From positions 8,577,525-8,637,524 of the forward strand of contig CAIIXF020000004.1 of NCBI GenBank assembly GCA_903813345.2: a stretch of DNA of 60,000 bases, written 5' to 3'. This document shows positions 35,601-46,656 of this stretch, piece after piece. How positions within the stretch are numbered: the first letter of the stretch is position 1; every line of letters begins with the position of its first letter. Under the pieces are notes generated by a model that saw only the letters and a program-made list of their open reading frames with translations, had not been told where the DNA came from and did no database searches. Made by a program: the position numbers and the translations under genes. The stretch is from Owenia fusiformis. Taxonomy: Eukaryota; Annelida; Polychaeta; Sabellida; Oweniidae.

Positions 35601-38600
35601 TTCTTATGACAGATTTACACTTACAGTTTGCTTTTCTTGTTGGGTTTCTTTAAAGTTTTTAGTCACCCTTCCCTTTGTGCTTATATATTAATAAAAGGGT
35701 GTTAACTAAAAACGTGTTTAAAAACAGTCAATTTTCTATGTAGATTTCAAAATTGATATCATACCTTGGTTACATTTTGATAGATCATAACAAAACTGAA
35801 GATCATTTTTATTTGCAGCTATTGTATTGATAGGTTCTACAATACTGGTAAGGCGATCTAAAATATCGTTTAGTAGTTAAAGCTATTGATATCATTGACT
35901 AATCGACTAATCAAAATCTAGTGTTCCAAATAAGGTCTTAATAATTACTCAACCGTGAAACATACTTTCTCTAGAAAGTAAGAGTTTGTTTGCTATAACA
36001 TACTCAGGACGAATATGTCCAAGATCGTGGTATCCTCTTCAATGGATGGATGCATGAATGGGCTAATAGGATATTGTTTCATCAACAGTAGATCATTTAT
36101 AACTAATGTGTACAACAGATATGAAATAAAAAATAATGTATTGTGCATCTCGAAACGCTTCGTAAAATATAAAGGTAATGCAAAATATCAAAAATTACCA
36201 AATGACATTTAATAAAAATGACTTTGAAAACTACTAATCTGTGTCAATGAAGGACTACACATAAATACATCGATTTAAAAGTATAACAGCTTTAATTAAC
36301 GTTTGTATAAACTTTAGAAATTATTATCTTTCTGGTATCAATAGGTTTCAACATGGTACACTGTATTCTAAATGGCAATGAAACAATGTCGACTTTGATT
36401 GGTACATGTTTATCGGCACATTTTATTTGTGTAGTGTTTGAACAAGGCAATACAAATATGTGTATTAATATGTCTTTTTGCGATGTCATTTAATTTAATT
36501 GGATAGATTTCTATAGGGATATAAAATATGAAAATATTAACATATTAAAGGATGATAACGGAAAGCTATGAACTCGATGGGCAATATCTACATACATATC
36601 TAGTACAACAAAATTGTAAAATGAGAAATTAGGATTTGAAAAAAGAGTATTGTTACAGAGCATACCGTATTAACATTCGCAAAGATGTAAACCCAACGAG
36701 CTTAACTGGCAGACATAGCTTCTAAAGCAATGTAGTAATGCAAAGTAGTTACATGCTGGTACACAACCAGTTACAATCATAAACAAACATCTCAAAAATG
36801 GTCAACCATACATAGAACTAGTGTCATGCAACCCCATTCCGCTCCCCATTACTACGCAACGGCCGTTAGAACAATCCAAATCAATGTGAAATATAATTTA
36901 GATGTATACCAATGAGCAAATGATTTTCGTCTTTATGAGTAAAAGGTGGCTCCAAATTTAAAACATTTTGGAACATTATGATTTCAAAATAAAAAAAACA
37001 TTACATCTACCTGCAGCAATCTCCGTGTCAATCCTAAAAAATACACAGTAGACATTGTTCTTTAAATTAATATTGTAAAAAATTTATTTGGTATAGGATG
37101 ATTTGACCAACAAGGCATAGACGTTTAAAACCTCAAAAACATTTCTCAAAACCAAATGTAACTTAATCATGAAAAATTAAAAAAATGTAAAAACAAGTAA
37201 CAAAACATTTCCTCATTTTATAACGCAAGGTTAGAATATAGTGTATTTGATACACGTCTCACGCAAATGACTTGAAACAAAAAAATGTTTGAATACATTA
37301 AGACATTCATTTACGTACTTAACCTTCCAGTTTTCAAAATCATTGAGTGTCCCTTTGTATATAATATAATACTCCCTCCCAAGTGGACGGTATAGGATCG
37401 TTGGAGTTTCATCAACATTCACCCGGAAGTCAGCCATGTTGATCTGCCGTACTATCAATTCTGGGTGTCCTGTGGCTCTCGCTTCAAGTCGGCCAAACAA
37501 TGAAGACGAAGCCCCGCAGCAACCTAAAATAGATGCACGATGAGAATAAAAACAGAAAAGTTTTCATAACTTCAAAACCCCAAAAATTTGTCAATAAAAA
37601 CAAAATGTACTGTGACTTGAAATTTAAATCACCAGCTGGGTATTACCTGCTTGTGGACAGAACTTAAGCAGTAGGGCGTGGGTTCCTGGCTGCGAATCAA
37701 TAACTGCAGTGAATGCTGACGAGGAAGAAAGCACAGTTGGTTCCGGATCACCTGCACCTGTAAGACAGCATAATAGTCAAATAACGACGGCATAATTCTA
37801 AATAAGGTACAATAGTCTACAATATATATTTCACAAAACTCTAGTCTAAATACCCTCAAAACCTCAAAATCCTAGATAGAACAATATTCTAACTATCGCA
37901 AATTAGATGATACGTCTAGAAAACACGGAAACAATCATCTACATGCGATATCAAAACTGGTTATAATTTTTCAATGGACAAGTGAAAATCTTTGTCAGCA
38001 TTTGCAAGCATATAACAAGTATGCCCAACATAGAAAATAATATATAAATATGAATAAGCTTCACTTATAAATGAAATACACCAATGCATCAACAGGAAGT
38101 TACCATTAGAAAGTGTGTTTATAATTTAGAAAAGAACGATTACAAACACAAAGGGAACTTTCTGATGCCAAACTTTTGGCGGGAAAATCACATCTTGTTA
38201 AATACATTTGGTGGGAAATTTACCTTTGGTCAAAAATACGTCTGTGCAGCCATTTATGGTTATCTGTTGGGCTTTGGCCACGGCGCATATTTCATCAAAT
38301 GTTGTCTTCGTAACTCTTACACCGCAGTGACCTTTCTTACTCTTTGGCCCCCAGCCTATGGTGCACGCTCCGTTATAAAGTCCAAAAACTTCATCCACAC
38401 CATTGTTTGTTTGGTATATCGAGGTACCTTGCGTTTCAGTGGTCAGTGTAGGACATTTGAAAGGAATCCAACGATCGTTGACACTATTCAGATTGTTTCC
38501 GAGTGTCTCAAGACTAGAGCATCCTGCGTATTCCTTTGTAGTTGTCTTCAGCTTAACTTGAAGTTGTTCAATAGAATATGAACTGCACTTGAGCTTTGTT

Positions 38601-41176
38601 GTAGGAGTCGACTGCTGATCAGTGATCATAACTAATGCCATATCGTAGTTCGGGTGGTACGTTTTGCTCCAATATTTCGAAACATGTACAGCGGTTTTTG
38701 TTTTGCCAATTTCAAGGTCGTTGACTTTAAGATAGCGATATGGTTTCTTGAGGTTCCGGTCATAGACACACGAGGCCGCTGTTAGTATAGCGTTCTTAGC
38801 TATGAGAGTCCCACTGCAGATCTTAGGGACTTCTCCTACCTGTTTAAATGACAATTCCTCGGTTGAATGCTATTGTGATTGTAGAGTAGATTGTTGTTTT
38901 ACTTTTTAAACAAAATATAAAAAAATATCGGATCATTTTTAGTGATCATTTTTATCGATGAGTTGATATCAATTGATATTTCAGAGGCAATAACATGATA
39001 TCACTAGAAATAATCTGATATTGGGTTTATTCCATAATAATTAAAGATTATAAAAAATTCAACTTCGTATATCATTCGAACATTCGGCTGATGGACGATC
39101 TTCTAGAAATATCACAAATATCATCATACTATCAGAAATATCATTGGGTGTTATTGTACTGATTACCCAATAATCTTGAGATAATAAAAATTTAATAGAG
39201 GCGTGAACTATTTGATGAAGATGACGTCATTTAATTAATATCTAAAAGTATTATCGAAATTACATCATTGACGTTAGAACCAAAAATTACGAAAAAGCCA
39301 CTTTTGCAAGAATACACTGCCAATCTCACACAGCATCAAACAGCGCTGTTTATGAAGCAGTGCTGGACAGTGCTGTAAAAACAGTAATGTACGCAGCCGT
39401 CTTCTAAAACAGTGCTGTACAGCACTGTAAAACAGTACTGCACTCTGCTGTTCAAAACAGGTGATGCTAGAATAGCCTTGTACATCGCTATAGGTACGTT
39501 CACACCAACGGCGAATGCCACGCTTTAAATCGGCGAGCAAAGCGCCGTCATTTTTGTCATTTTTCTTCATACCAACGGCGCTTTGATGGCGCTTTAAAGC
39601 GGCTTGTAAAGCGGCACCAAAGCGTAACAAAGTTTGATTAAAGCGTCGGGGTCGTAATTGGTCGTAGAAAAGTTCAGAGTAAAACGGGATATTCGGCAAG
39701 AGCGCTAAAAAATTTTAAACTCTTAAAAAATTTTGGGCGCTCTGTTACGAATCGATTAAGCGCCGAGAGCGTATCAAAGCTTAAAAAAACCGTAACAAAG
39801 CTCAGAAAAACTTGATCCAAAGCGCAGGAAAGCTTAACATAGCTCTAAAAGGTTCCTCACGCTTTGATCCCGCTTTGATCAGGCTTTGTTACGCTTGAAA
39901 TCACGCTTTGGAAAGCTTTGATAAGCATTATTACGTTTTGATGCGATTATGACGCTTTAAAGCAGGCTCTGATACGATTGCAAAACTCTGTTGTGCATTG
40001 TTGCGCTCTGTTAAGCTCTGTCACGCATTGGAAAATGTCGAGATCGCCGATTCCATGCCGCTTTTGATCCAATGACTATATAAAGATGCAGTAGATCCAT
40101 AAAACCATTGCATCTTTGACTCGAAAACACGATGGCAGAACAACGAGATCCAGAAATTCCAGATGGACCAGAGCATGACCTATCTGAAGAAGACATGACG
40201 TTTGTCGCACGGCGTGATATAGCGTGTGAAAACTTTCAAGCGTAACAAAGCCTAGCAAAGCGTTTCAATCCTTGATTAAAGCGTCTCAATTCGTTGGAAA
40301 GCTTGAGAGTCCCTCAGGAAAGTGTAACAAAGAGTGTCAGATATTGATGAAAGCGTCTGACCTCGTGTCAGATCTTCATGCCAGATCGTAGCAAATCTTG
40401 AGACATCTTAACGAAGCGTGTCAAGTGGTAACAGACCGTGAATAGACTGGGGTCCCCGCTTTGAACCAAGCTGTGTTAAGCTTTCCTACGCTTTGAGTCA
40501 AGCTTTGTTGAGCTTTGTTACGGTTTGTTAAGGTTTGATACGCTCTCGGCGCTTCAATCAATTCGTAACAGAGCGCCCAAAATTTTTAAACAGTTTAACA
40601 TTTTTTGGCGCTCTTGCCGAATATTCCGCTTTACTCCGAACTTTTCTACGACCTATTACGATCCCGACGCTTTAATCAAGCTTTGTTACGCTTTGGTGCC
40701 GCTTTACAATCCGCTTTAAAGCGCCATCAAAGCGCCGTTGGTGCGAACGCTTAAACAGTTTAAATTTTTTAGCGCTCTTGCCGAATATCCCGCTTTACTC
40801 CCGAGCTTTTCTACGACCTATTACGACCCCGACGCTTTAATTAAGCTTTGTTACGCTTTGGTGCCGCTTTACAAGCCGCTTTAAAGCGCCATTAAAGCGC
40901 CGTTGGTGTGAACGTACCATATACAGTGCAGTGCTCGAACTACAATGTTCAGTAAAGTTTACGGCGGCGCTGTACAGAGCTGCAAGATTATGTTGCGGAT
41001 TTGGGGTGTATACCCGACTGTAAACAGATTAGAAGACAGTTTTGAAAAGACTGAAACAATATCCCTACCTTGTTGTAGTTGGAGATAATGTTAAAAACAG
41101 TTGGAGCACCACAAGTGCTTTCCCAGAATAATACCCAAATAAGGCAAGAGACAGCTGTTTTCGGGATTCCCATCAT
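25544..41176 (-). CDS. secreted protease-like/nuclease-like fusion protein (about 16 exons, about 728 residues)
   Basis: Exons in order: 41176-41069, 38839-38224, 37757-37647, 37523-37324, a microexon ending 37011 (starting 37033 or 37020), 35857-35765, 35403-35308, 34937-34771, 34467-34348, 32942-32860, 30298-30271, 29647-29501, 28622-28514, 27560-27509, 27083-26969, 25675-25544. Phases fit at every junction; only the exon 4/5 join needs the 10-base version of exon 5 (total 2187 bases). Residues 1-23 are a signal peptide, 37-241 a trypsin fold, 242-540 a cysteine-containing middle (it includes RAKPVIFAGYNFT, which resembles the strand before the nuclease core), and 545-728 the Endonuclease_NS core. 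No stop or second signal peptide separates the halves, so I read one gene. Two genes ending and starting within 30-34 kb remain possible. Catalytic residues are lost in both halves. Confidence 0.68.
26151..26920. mobile_element. 770-bp foldback element with nested hairpin, last intron
   Basis: GGCTGGTATCGAAATATTTG at the left and its inverted match at 26895-26920 bound a near-complete palindrome. Its centre is a perfect hairpin, TTTTTTGTCCGCTGTGACGGAGCA (26527-26550) with its complement (26574-26597). It sits in the intron between 25676 and 26968. Confidence 0.8.
29495..29500 (-). other. GC-AG intron donor (CAG|GCAAGG)
   Basis: The intron after exon 12 begins GCAAGG on the reverse strand where the paralogue has GTAAGT at the same place (95-100). 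The frame and the acceptor (TTTTAG before 28622) are fixed by homology, so this is a GC-AG intron rather than a misplaced exon end. Confidence 0.8.
31137..31848. mobile_element. 710-bp foldback element
   Basis: GAGGAGGGAAATTAGCGCAA at the left is the complement of TTGCGCTAACTTCCCTCCTC at the right. The arms pair for about 260 bases ('acccacccacatg' against 'catgtgggtgggt'). The mirror-image ORFs at 31222-31416 and 31580-31762 are products of this palindrome. It lies in intron 10. Confidence 0.85.
31983..32380. mobile_element. foldback MITE, CAGCTGGAAAGTAACATTTT family
   Basis: The left end GCTGGAAAGTAACATTTTGG pairs with CCAAAATGTTATTTTCCAGC at the right. A partial direct copy of the left half recurs at 32960-33105. 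Confidence 0.75.
32494..32795. mobile_element. two tandem MITEs with TGCCTGGGTCACATTTGCTC ends
   Basis: Two back-to-back copies (about 32494-32642 and 32657-32795), each starting TGCCTGGGTCACATTT and ending AAATTTGACCAAGGCA or AAATGTGACCAAGGCA, with CCGGCGCCCGGCC-type GC-rich palindromes inside. A third copy lies at 55465-55615. They are in intron 10. Confidence 0.75.
33363..33495. repeat. short foldback in intron 9
   Basis: GGATTGGCTCCCAGAATGCAACAT pairs with ATGTTGCATTCTGGGAGTCAATCC across about 80 bases. Confidence 0.65.
33881..34283. mobile_element. MITE with CTATCACACCAA ends
   Basis: CTATCACACCAAGCAAGTT on the left and ACTAGTTTGGTGTGATAG on the right are inverted. The interior is rich in GAACG motifs, which also extend left to about 33660. 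It lies in intron 9. Confidence 0.6.
35440..35710 (+). repeat. LINE 3'-tail fragment in intron 6
   Basis: Same 'tgtattgtaatgacttcagt' to 'tttcttttcacgttaga' order as 24280-24530. It lies antisense to the host gene and starts about 37 bases upstream of the exon 7 acceptor. Confidence 0.7.
38224..38839 (-). CDS. exon 2: PRSS23/35-like trypsin fold with lost catalytic residues
   Basis: This 616-base exon encodes residues 37-241. It opens with VGEVPKICSGTLIAKNAILT then AASCV, where trypsins have TAAHC, so the catalytic His is Ser59; the Cys44-Cys60 pair is kept. YDMALVMI supplies the Asp (102). Near the nucleophile it reads C-PTLTTETQGTSIY (Gln173, Ser176), without GDSGG; aligning on the IY puts Gln at the nucleophile position. 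The end CGVRVTKTTFDEICAV matches the C-terminal helix pattern of serine proteases 23 and 35 as I remember them. It is probably a binding or scaffold domain, not a protease. Preceded by the signal-peptide exon at 41069-41176. Confidence 0.8.
39340..39480. repeat. ACAGTGCTGT-rich palindromic repeat
   Basis: Repeated 'acagtgctgt' and 'aacagtactgc' palindromes next to the element at 39493. Related short copies lie just right of it (40921-40980). Confidence 0.5.
39493..40918. mobile_element. 1.4-kb foldback element in intron 1 of the fusion gene
   Basis: GGTACGTTCACACCAACGGCG at the left is the exact complement of CGCCGTTGGTGTGAACGTACC at the right, bordered by TATA/ATA. The interior is packed with GCTTTAAAGCG, AAGCGT and CTTTGTTACG repeats, and a partial second right end (CGCCGTTGGTGCGAACG) sits at 40734-40750. 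The ORFs inside are repeat translations. Confidence 0.85.
41069..41176 (-). CDS. exon 1: signal peptide of the fusion gene
   Basis: ATGATG start at 41176, 36 codons, donor AAG|GTAGGG. MMGIPKTAVSCLIWVLFW then ESTCG is a signal peptide, with likely cleavage after TCG, followed by APTVFNIISNYNK. It joins exon 2 in phase 0. An in-frame stop (TAA) just upstream of the ATG supports this as the true start. Confidence 0.75.
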
Positions 41177-42629
41177 TTATCACTTCAGCTAAAACAAATG
41201 TACATTGTATTTTTTAAATTGCCCCGCTTCTTATTTCCGATCACTAGTATGTTGACTTAAAGTGCCGGTATATTGTTTTTATCAACTTAATGTAACTTAG
41301 TTTTGTGAGAATGTGCATGTATACTTAACATACTATTTAAAAAGAATATAAATCGATTAGAAGTGGTAAATAACAAATGATTAAATCAAAAGAACTCCAT
41401 TCGAGTTTCCATTATTTGTATAACGAGATTATATCTGTTATTCAATACAATAATTGCATTTGAAAACATGTACCCTCTGTAAAGAAAAAGGGTGCATGGT
41501 CCTTTATCAGTCTAACATTTTCAAAATGTTGTATTATGTTACTAAACTCTTAAACATGGCGTAAATATTGTTAATAACTGGTGGAAATCTTAAAAAATTA
41601 GAGGAAAATTTTAAAACGTTAACAATGGTTAAATATATATGATATCACAAACTCACAAATGTGACATTTTCCTTTAAATTACGTCATAAATTACAATTTT
41701 TACAGTGTAATACATTTTTCCTCTAAACCTAGGATATCATTTTCTATATGTTATATTCTTCATACCATTGTAAAGCCCGTCCCGAATTGATCATAACTGA
41801 CAGGTTTTAATTAATCATTGACACACTGACAGAAAATAAAGGAACTGCCAAAACCCGCCTAAAACTTGATTTGTAGACAATTTTACGCCTCAAATAGCGG
41901 TAAAATTAGAGATAGGATGTAACCATTTTGCTCAATAAACACATTTAACATGACATCTGACATAAATTTTGGTATGCATTAGCTACGTTAAGGATACAAA
42001 ACATATTTTTGGGTCATTGAGAAAGAATAAGGGTTATCATTATCTTAAAATTTCCAATTTATTATATGTGTTACCCCTACCCCTAATTTTGAACCAAGAA
42101 GAGACCTCTGAATCAGAAAGATACTACCTCACATTTTATCACCAAATGGTTGTAATTAATCGGACTTTCATTATATAACAGATATTTTTTACAAAGTTTA
42201 ATTGGATTGAACACTTTTTAAAATGGAGTATTCCTCTAAATAACTAATAATAATTTAACTTCATGATCCAAACGATCCCCTTGGGTATAGCATTTATGGT
42301 AAAAAGTCACACTCTTGATTTTGGGGCGGTCGTTCTATTCAATCCTTCTTATTCTATTCAATCTAACTTTTTACATATTTACGAAATTCTTTGAAATTTT
42401 CACCATTTGGTTGAAGTACATGTACATTATACCTCTGAATGTTTGGTATGATAAAAACGAAAAATAAAAAAGATATGATTGGTAAAGGATAGTGCACCTT
42501 TTTTCTTCACAGAGGACACGGTATTAACGTGTATATATTCAATACAGACGAAAAAATTATACCTTTACAGTTTAGTCGTTACTATGTTTTTATAGGTTTT
42601 ATCGAACGTTTGTACAAATCAACACAGTA
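41177..42629. other. 5' flank of the fusion gene
   Basis: AT-rich, containing the presumed promoter on the minus strand. No convincing TATA box or repeat is identified and the ORFs look random. Confidence 0.35.
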
Positions 42630-43743
42630 GAGAGGTTTCGCAAAACGAATTAGCTAAAACGTATCCGCATCCGTATCTTGTTACGTTTACGGATACGTAT
42701 TTCGATAATTTTCGTTTCGCAGTTCGTTTTTTGAAGTACGTAATTATAAACGCATCTCAAACTGTGTTTAATAGTAGTGAAAACTAGGGTCAAATAAAAG
42801 ACTTCATCTGCAATAAGATTTCAAAACACCATTGGGAGTGTCAGCGTTCAGAATCACAACTCCAAAAGTATTTTTGGTGAGTGCAAAAACACATATTAAC
42901 CCTTTCATCCCTAAGGTGTCATTTATTAATTTCATGACATCAATTTCAAAAATATCCTTTAGGGCAGAAAAGATTATTTCTAGGTTTACAATAACTAATT
43001 CAGTGTCAAATTATACTTTTGGGAATATTTAAAGGTTTGAAAACAGATAGGCTGAATAGTGGTCATTAAGTGACGTACAGTGACTGCATAATGCCACAAA
43101 ATGCGTAAACATTTCTAAAATCACTTGTCATACTGCACATGGACCTTTAATTTCATGTTCTTGCAGCTGTATAGTTTGGTAATAATTCAAGATCAAATAA
43201 ATAAAAAATGCGACTTGGGCAAGGCCAAGGCATTCGGAAACCACACGTTTTCACATGAGCCACCCCCTTTCCTCATACATGAGCTTTAGTTAAAAACCCA
43301 TGCCTCATATTTTTTTTTCATCAAGAGATTTTATTGCCATTAATCATTAAAAGTACATATCATACATGAGGGACCCAATCGCCAGTGGCATTATAGGTGT
43401 CCCTCAATGTAGTAATTACAATTCGTAAACATGGTTTTAATACACAATTATATATTAGAAAAAATAGAAAAGAAAGCATCTGCATTTTAATTGGAGTGTG
43501 GGGGGCTGCTGCCTCTGCCTATAGGGTCCTGGAAACAAAGATATAGTAGTATGAGTAGGGAAAAGAGGTTCACGCCATAGTCTCCCATGGCTAAATGGCT
43601 GATCTGTACTTTCTATGTGGCACAAAGAAGACTTCATGGTGCTACAGTATAATGTAAGTGAATGAAACAATGGGAGAAAAGCAGTAGAGATAAGGAGTGG
43701 TAGGGCTGAGAACAAAAGTAGACCAGCTTCCAACTACATGTAA

Positions 43744-46656
43744 CTATGCATGCTCAATAAGATATAGGCTCACCACTGATAAAAGATTGTCAATTTGTTC
43801 CTGAGTAAGTGAAGGGTGAGCAAATAAGTAAAGATTTATTTTGTCCATTTGGGTCCTGAACTGAGATTGGTTTCCAGTGATTAGTTCAATATCCCTATTA
43901 AATTTAAGAATTTGTTCAGTTTTCAATGGGCATTTAAAAAACAAATGGCGGAAAGTCTCAGGGGCTCCGCATTCGCAGTTTGGAGAGTCAACAGTTGTCC
44001 AGTTGTGGGCCTTGAGTTGTGATTTGAGAATGAGATCTGATCTGGCACGATTTAGAAAAATTTCTTGTTTCCTTGAGAGTTTTAAGGTCATTGTTGAGAT
44101 TGTGCCTTGGAAGAGTAATTTTTTCAGGTTGTACTTGAATGATGCTATACTTGGTAATGATTTTAGCTCTCTTGGAATTTTATTCCATATATTCATCATA
44201 TTATAAACAGGTGATTTCCTTAGCATTGTGATTGGTATACTATAGTCCAGTGTACCTCGCAACATTCTATTGTTTATCTTTTTAAAAGGATGAAATATGT
44301 CGCTAATGTATGATGGAGTATTTTGATTAAATATATTGTACATTTGCTTTTTGAAATGAAAAATTCTTCTTTCATTTAGACTTGACAAGTTTAGCAAATC
44401 AAGGACTTTCTTTGCATTAGATCCTGGTAAGCAACCAGAGACAATCAATGAAGCTTGGTATTGGAGCTTGTCCAGTCTCTTTAGATTGGCCTGTGTTGCA
44501 CAGTGATAGAGTATGTCACAGTAATCGAAAAGTGATTGGATATAAGAATTGTACATGATGTTGAGCTGTTTAGGTTTAAGTTTGCTTTTGAGTGGTTTCA
44601 TTGGATTTAGAGCTTTTTGAATTTTGTCAACAAGATAGTTTATATGTTCAGAGCCGCTGAGTTTACTGTCAAAGTAGAAGCCTAGATGTTTATGCTGATT
44701 ATGCCTAGATATTGGCTGATCATTCAAAAACACTTGTTCATAATTATGGGTGTTTTTCTTAGAAAAAATGACTTCTTTACTTTTTTCAGGTTTGAAATCT
44801 AACTTCCAGGATTTAGACCACTGTTCAATGGTCTTCAGGTCATTTTGTAGCAGTTGATGAGATTCTCTATCATTTGGAGTACATGGGACAAAAATAGATG
44901 TATCGTCAGCGTAAATAAAACATTTTGAGGTCAGGTTGTCTGGGAGATCATTGATATAAATCAGGAAGAGCAAAGGTCCGAGGATACTTCCTTGAGGGAC
45001 TGAGGTGTTTATGTAGTTGTCTGGTGATGCTGAAGAGGATGATCCGTTAATAGTAACCCTAACTTTTCTATTAGTTAAATATGATTCGATAAATTTTAAG
45101 AGATTTCCTGAGATACCATAAGATTTAAGTTTATGAATAAGCAAGTTATGCGGAACCTTGTCGAACGCAGCCGAAATGTCAAGGAAATTTGCTCTAGTGT
45201 CGAAGTTATTGCTAAAATTGGTCCATAAAAGATTTTGAATGGCTAAAAGCTGAATTTCATTACTGTGCCCTTTAAGAAAACCAGACTGGTATTTGTAAAG
45301 TAAATTATTTTGGTCAAAGTGAGCGTACATTCGATTATAAACAACCCTTTCAAGAATTTTTGATATTATCGACAAAAGTGAAATTGGTCGGTAATTCTTG
45401 ATGTCATTCTTACTATTTTTTTTGAAGATAGGGCAAATATCGCCCAGTTTCCATATATCTGGAAAAGTATGTTTTCCTAAAATCTTATTGAATAAAATAC
45501 AAAGTGGGACTACAATTGAATCAGGGCACATTTGGATCATTTTGATTGTGATACCATCTGGTCCACTTGCTTTGGATGGATCACGATTTTTTATTATTAA
45601 TAGGATTTCATTTGATTCACATTCAACTGAATCAAGTTTCAGATCACATCTGGAGGGGAATTGTGGAGGCTGTTCATTTGTAGGTGAAGTGGAATGATAC
45701 ATATTAACAAAGTACTTGAGGAACTCATCAGCTTTTTCTTGGTTTGATATACATGTCTTTCTTGTTTGGATATTTTCAATTGTGGGGATAGATGAGTTAA
45801 AACATTTTCCAAGTAGCTTCTTAACAAGATCCCAAAAAGGTCTGCCAGCATTCGTTTGCCCATTTAAATAGTCTATTTGAGTCTGATAGTAGCTATCTCT
45901 TGTTTGCAATATAATATTCTTTGTAGTTACAGAGTGCTCTTTATATGCATTATAATTTTCAGCAGATGGATTTTTTTTCAATTTACGATAAAGTGATCTT
46001 TTTTGCTGCAAAACATGGGCTATTTCATCAGAGTACCAGGCTTTATCATTAGCTTTAATTCGTTTTAATTTATTTGGAATATGCTGTTTAAAGATTGAAA
46101 GAATTTTATCTGTGAAATTTTTTGTCATGGAATGGATGTCATGATTTTCATTAAAAAAGTTAATCCAAACAGTATGTGATATTTCATAGTTGAGGGCTTC
46201 TTTGTTCGCAAGATTATATTTCCATATTAATTTGTATTCTGGATCCCCTTTATAAATATGAATGTCAAGTTGAGATATGATGGTACTGTGGTCAGATAAT
46301 CCAATTGGTTCAGTGACAGTTGAGTGATTAATTAGACCAGGGATATTTGTTACTGTTAGATCAATGCATGTTGCTGAATTACTGGTTATTCTTGTTGGTT
46401 CTTTAATTAACTGGTCAAATCCATTTTGAAAAAATATATCGTTAAGTAGTCTTCCATTTATGTCCTCATCTCCATCAATATACCAAGATTTACATTTGGA
46501 ATTGAAATCACCATTTATTATAACACCGTCAAAATTACCGTTATTTGCCTGTTGTAAGTTAAGATCAAATAGTTTAACAAAATTATCACGCTCTGTCTGC
46601 CTCATATAAACTAAGGAGGGAAGCAAAGTAACATATTTGATCATAGAAAGCGACAC
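43744..46656 (-). CDS. LINE ORF2: endonuclease C-terminus, reverse transcriptase, CCHC-like tail
   Basis: A 970-codon uninterrupted frame. Residues 40-130 hold the end of an AP-type endonuclease (NGDFNS and LSDHS motifs); the start of that domain is missing. The reverse transcriptase follows: FLDISAAFDKVPHN, SVPQGSILGPLLFLIYINDL and the catalytic FIYADDTS. The C-terminus has CECGAPETFRHLFFKCP, the zinc-knuckle-like tail of Jockey/CR1-type LINEs. The protein would copy its own RNA at nicked chromosomal DNA. The intact frame suggests recent insertion, while the missing 5' end of the endonuclease and of ORF1 suggests 5' truncation at about 46680. Minus-strand poly(A) is at about 43311-43320. Confidence 0.9.
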   Translation of the reverse strand: MSLSMIKYVTLLPSLVYMRQTERDNFVKLFDLNLQQANNGNFDGVIINGDFNSKCKSWYIDGDEDINGRLLNDIFFQNGFDQLIKEPTRITSNSATCIDLTVTNIPGLINHSTVTEPIGLSDHSTIISQLDIHIYKGDPEYKLIWKYNLANKEALNYEISHTVWINFFNENHDIHSMTKNFTDKILSIFKQHIPNKLKRIKANDKAWYSDEIAHVLQQKRSLYRKLKKNPSAENYNAYKEHSVTTKNIILQTRDSYYQTQIDYLNGQTNAGRPFWDLVKKLLGKCFNSSIPTIENIQTRKTCISNQEKADEFLKYFVNMYHSTSPTNEQPPQFPSRCDLKLDSVECESNEILLIIKNRDPSKASGPDGITIKMIQMCPDSIVVPLCILFNKILGKHTFPDIWKLGDICPIFKKNSKNDIKNYRPISLLSIISKILERVVYNRMYAHFDQNNLLYKYQSGFLKGHSNEIQLLAIQNLLWTNFSNNFDTRANFLDISAAFDKVPHNLLIHKLKSYGISGNLLKFIESYLTNRKVRVTINGSSSSASPDNYINTSVPQGSILGPLLFLIYINDLPDNLTSKCFIYADDTSIFVPCTPNDRESHQLLQNDLKTIEQWSKSWKLDFKPEKSKEVIFSKKNTHNYEQVFLNDQPISRHNQHKHLGFYFDSKLSGSEHINYLVDKIQKALNPMKPLKSKLKPKQLNIMYNSYIQSLFDYCDILYHCATQANLKRLDKLQYQASLIVSGCLPGSNAKKVLDLLNLSSLNERRIFHFKKQMYNIFNQNTPSYISDIFHPFKKINNRMLRGTLDYSIPITMLRKSPVYNMMNIWNKIPRELKSLPSIASFKYNLKKLLFQGTISTMTLKLSRKQEIFLNRARSDLILKSQLKAHNWTTVDSPNCECGAPETFRHLFFKCPLKTEQILKFNRDIELITGNQSQFRTQMDKINLYLFAHPSLTQEQIDNLLSVVSLYLIEHA

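Noticed and set aside
38084-38581. 165-codon + strand ORF
   Set aside because: Exact antisense shadow of the trypsin-like exon at 38224-38839.
39274-39699. 141-codon minus ORF
   Set aside because: Lies across the ACAGTGCTGT repeat and the arm of the foldback element at 39493; a repeat translation.
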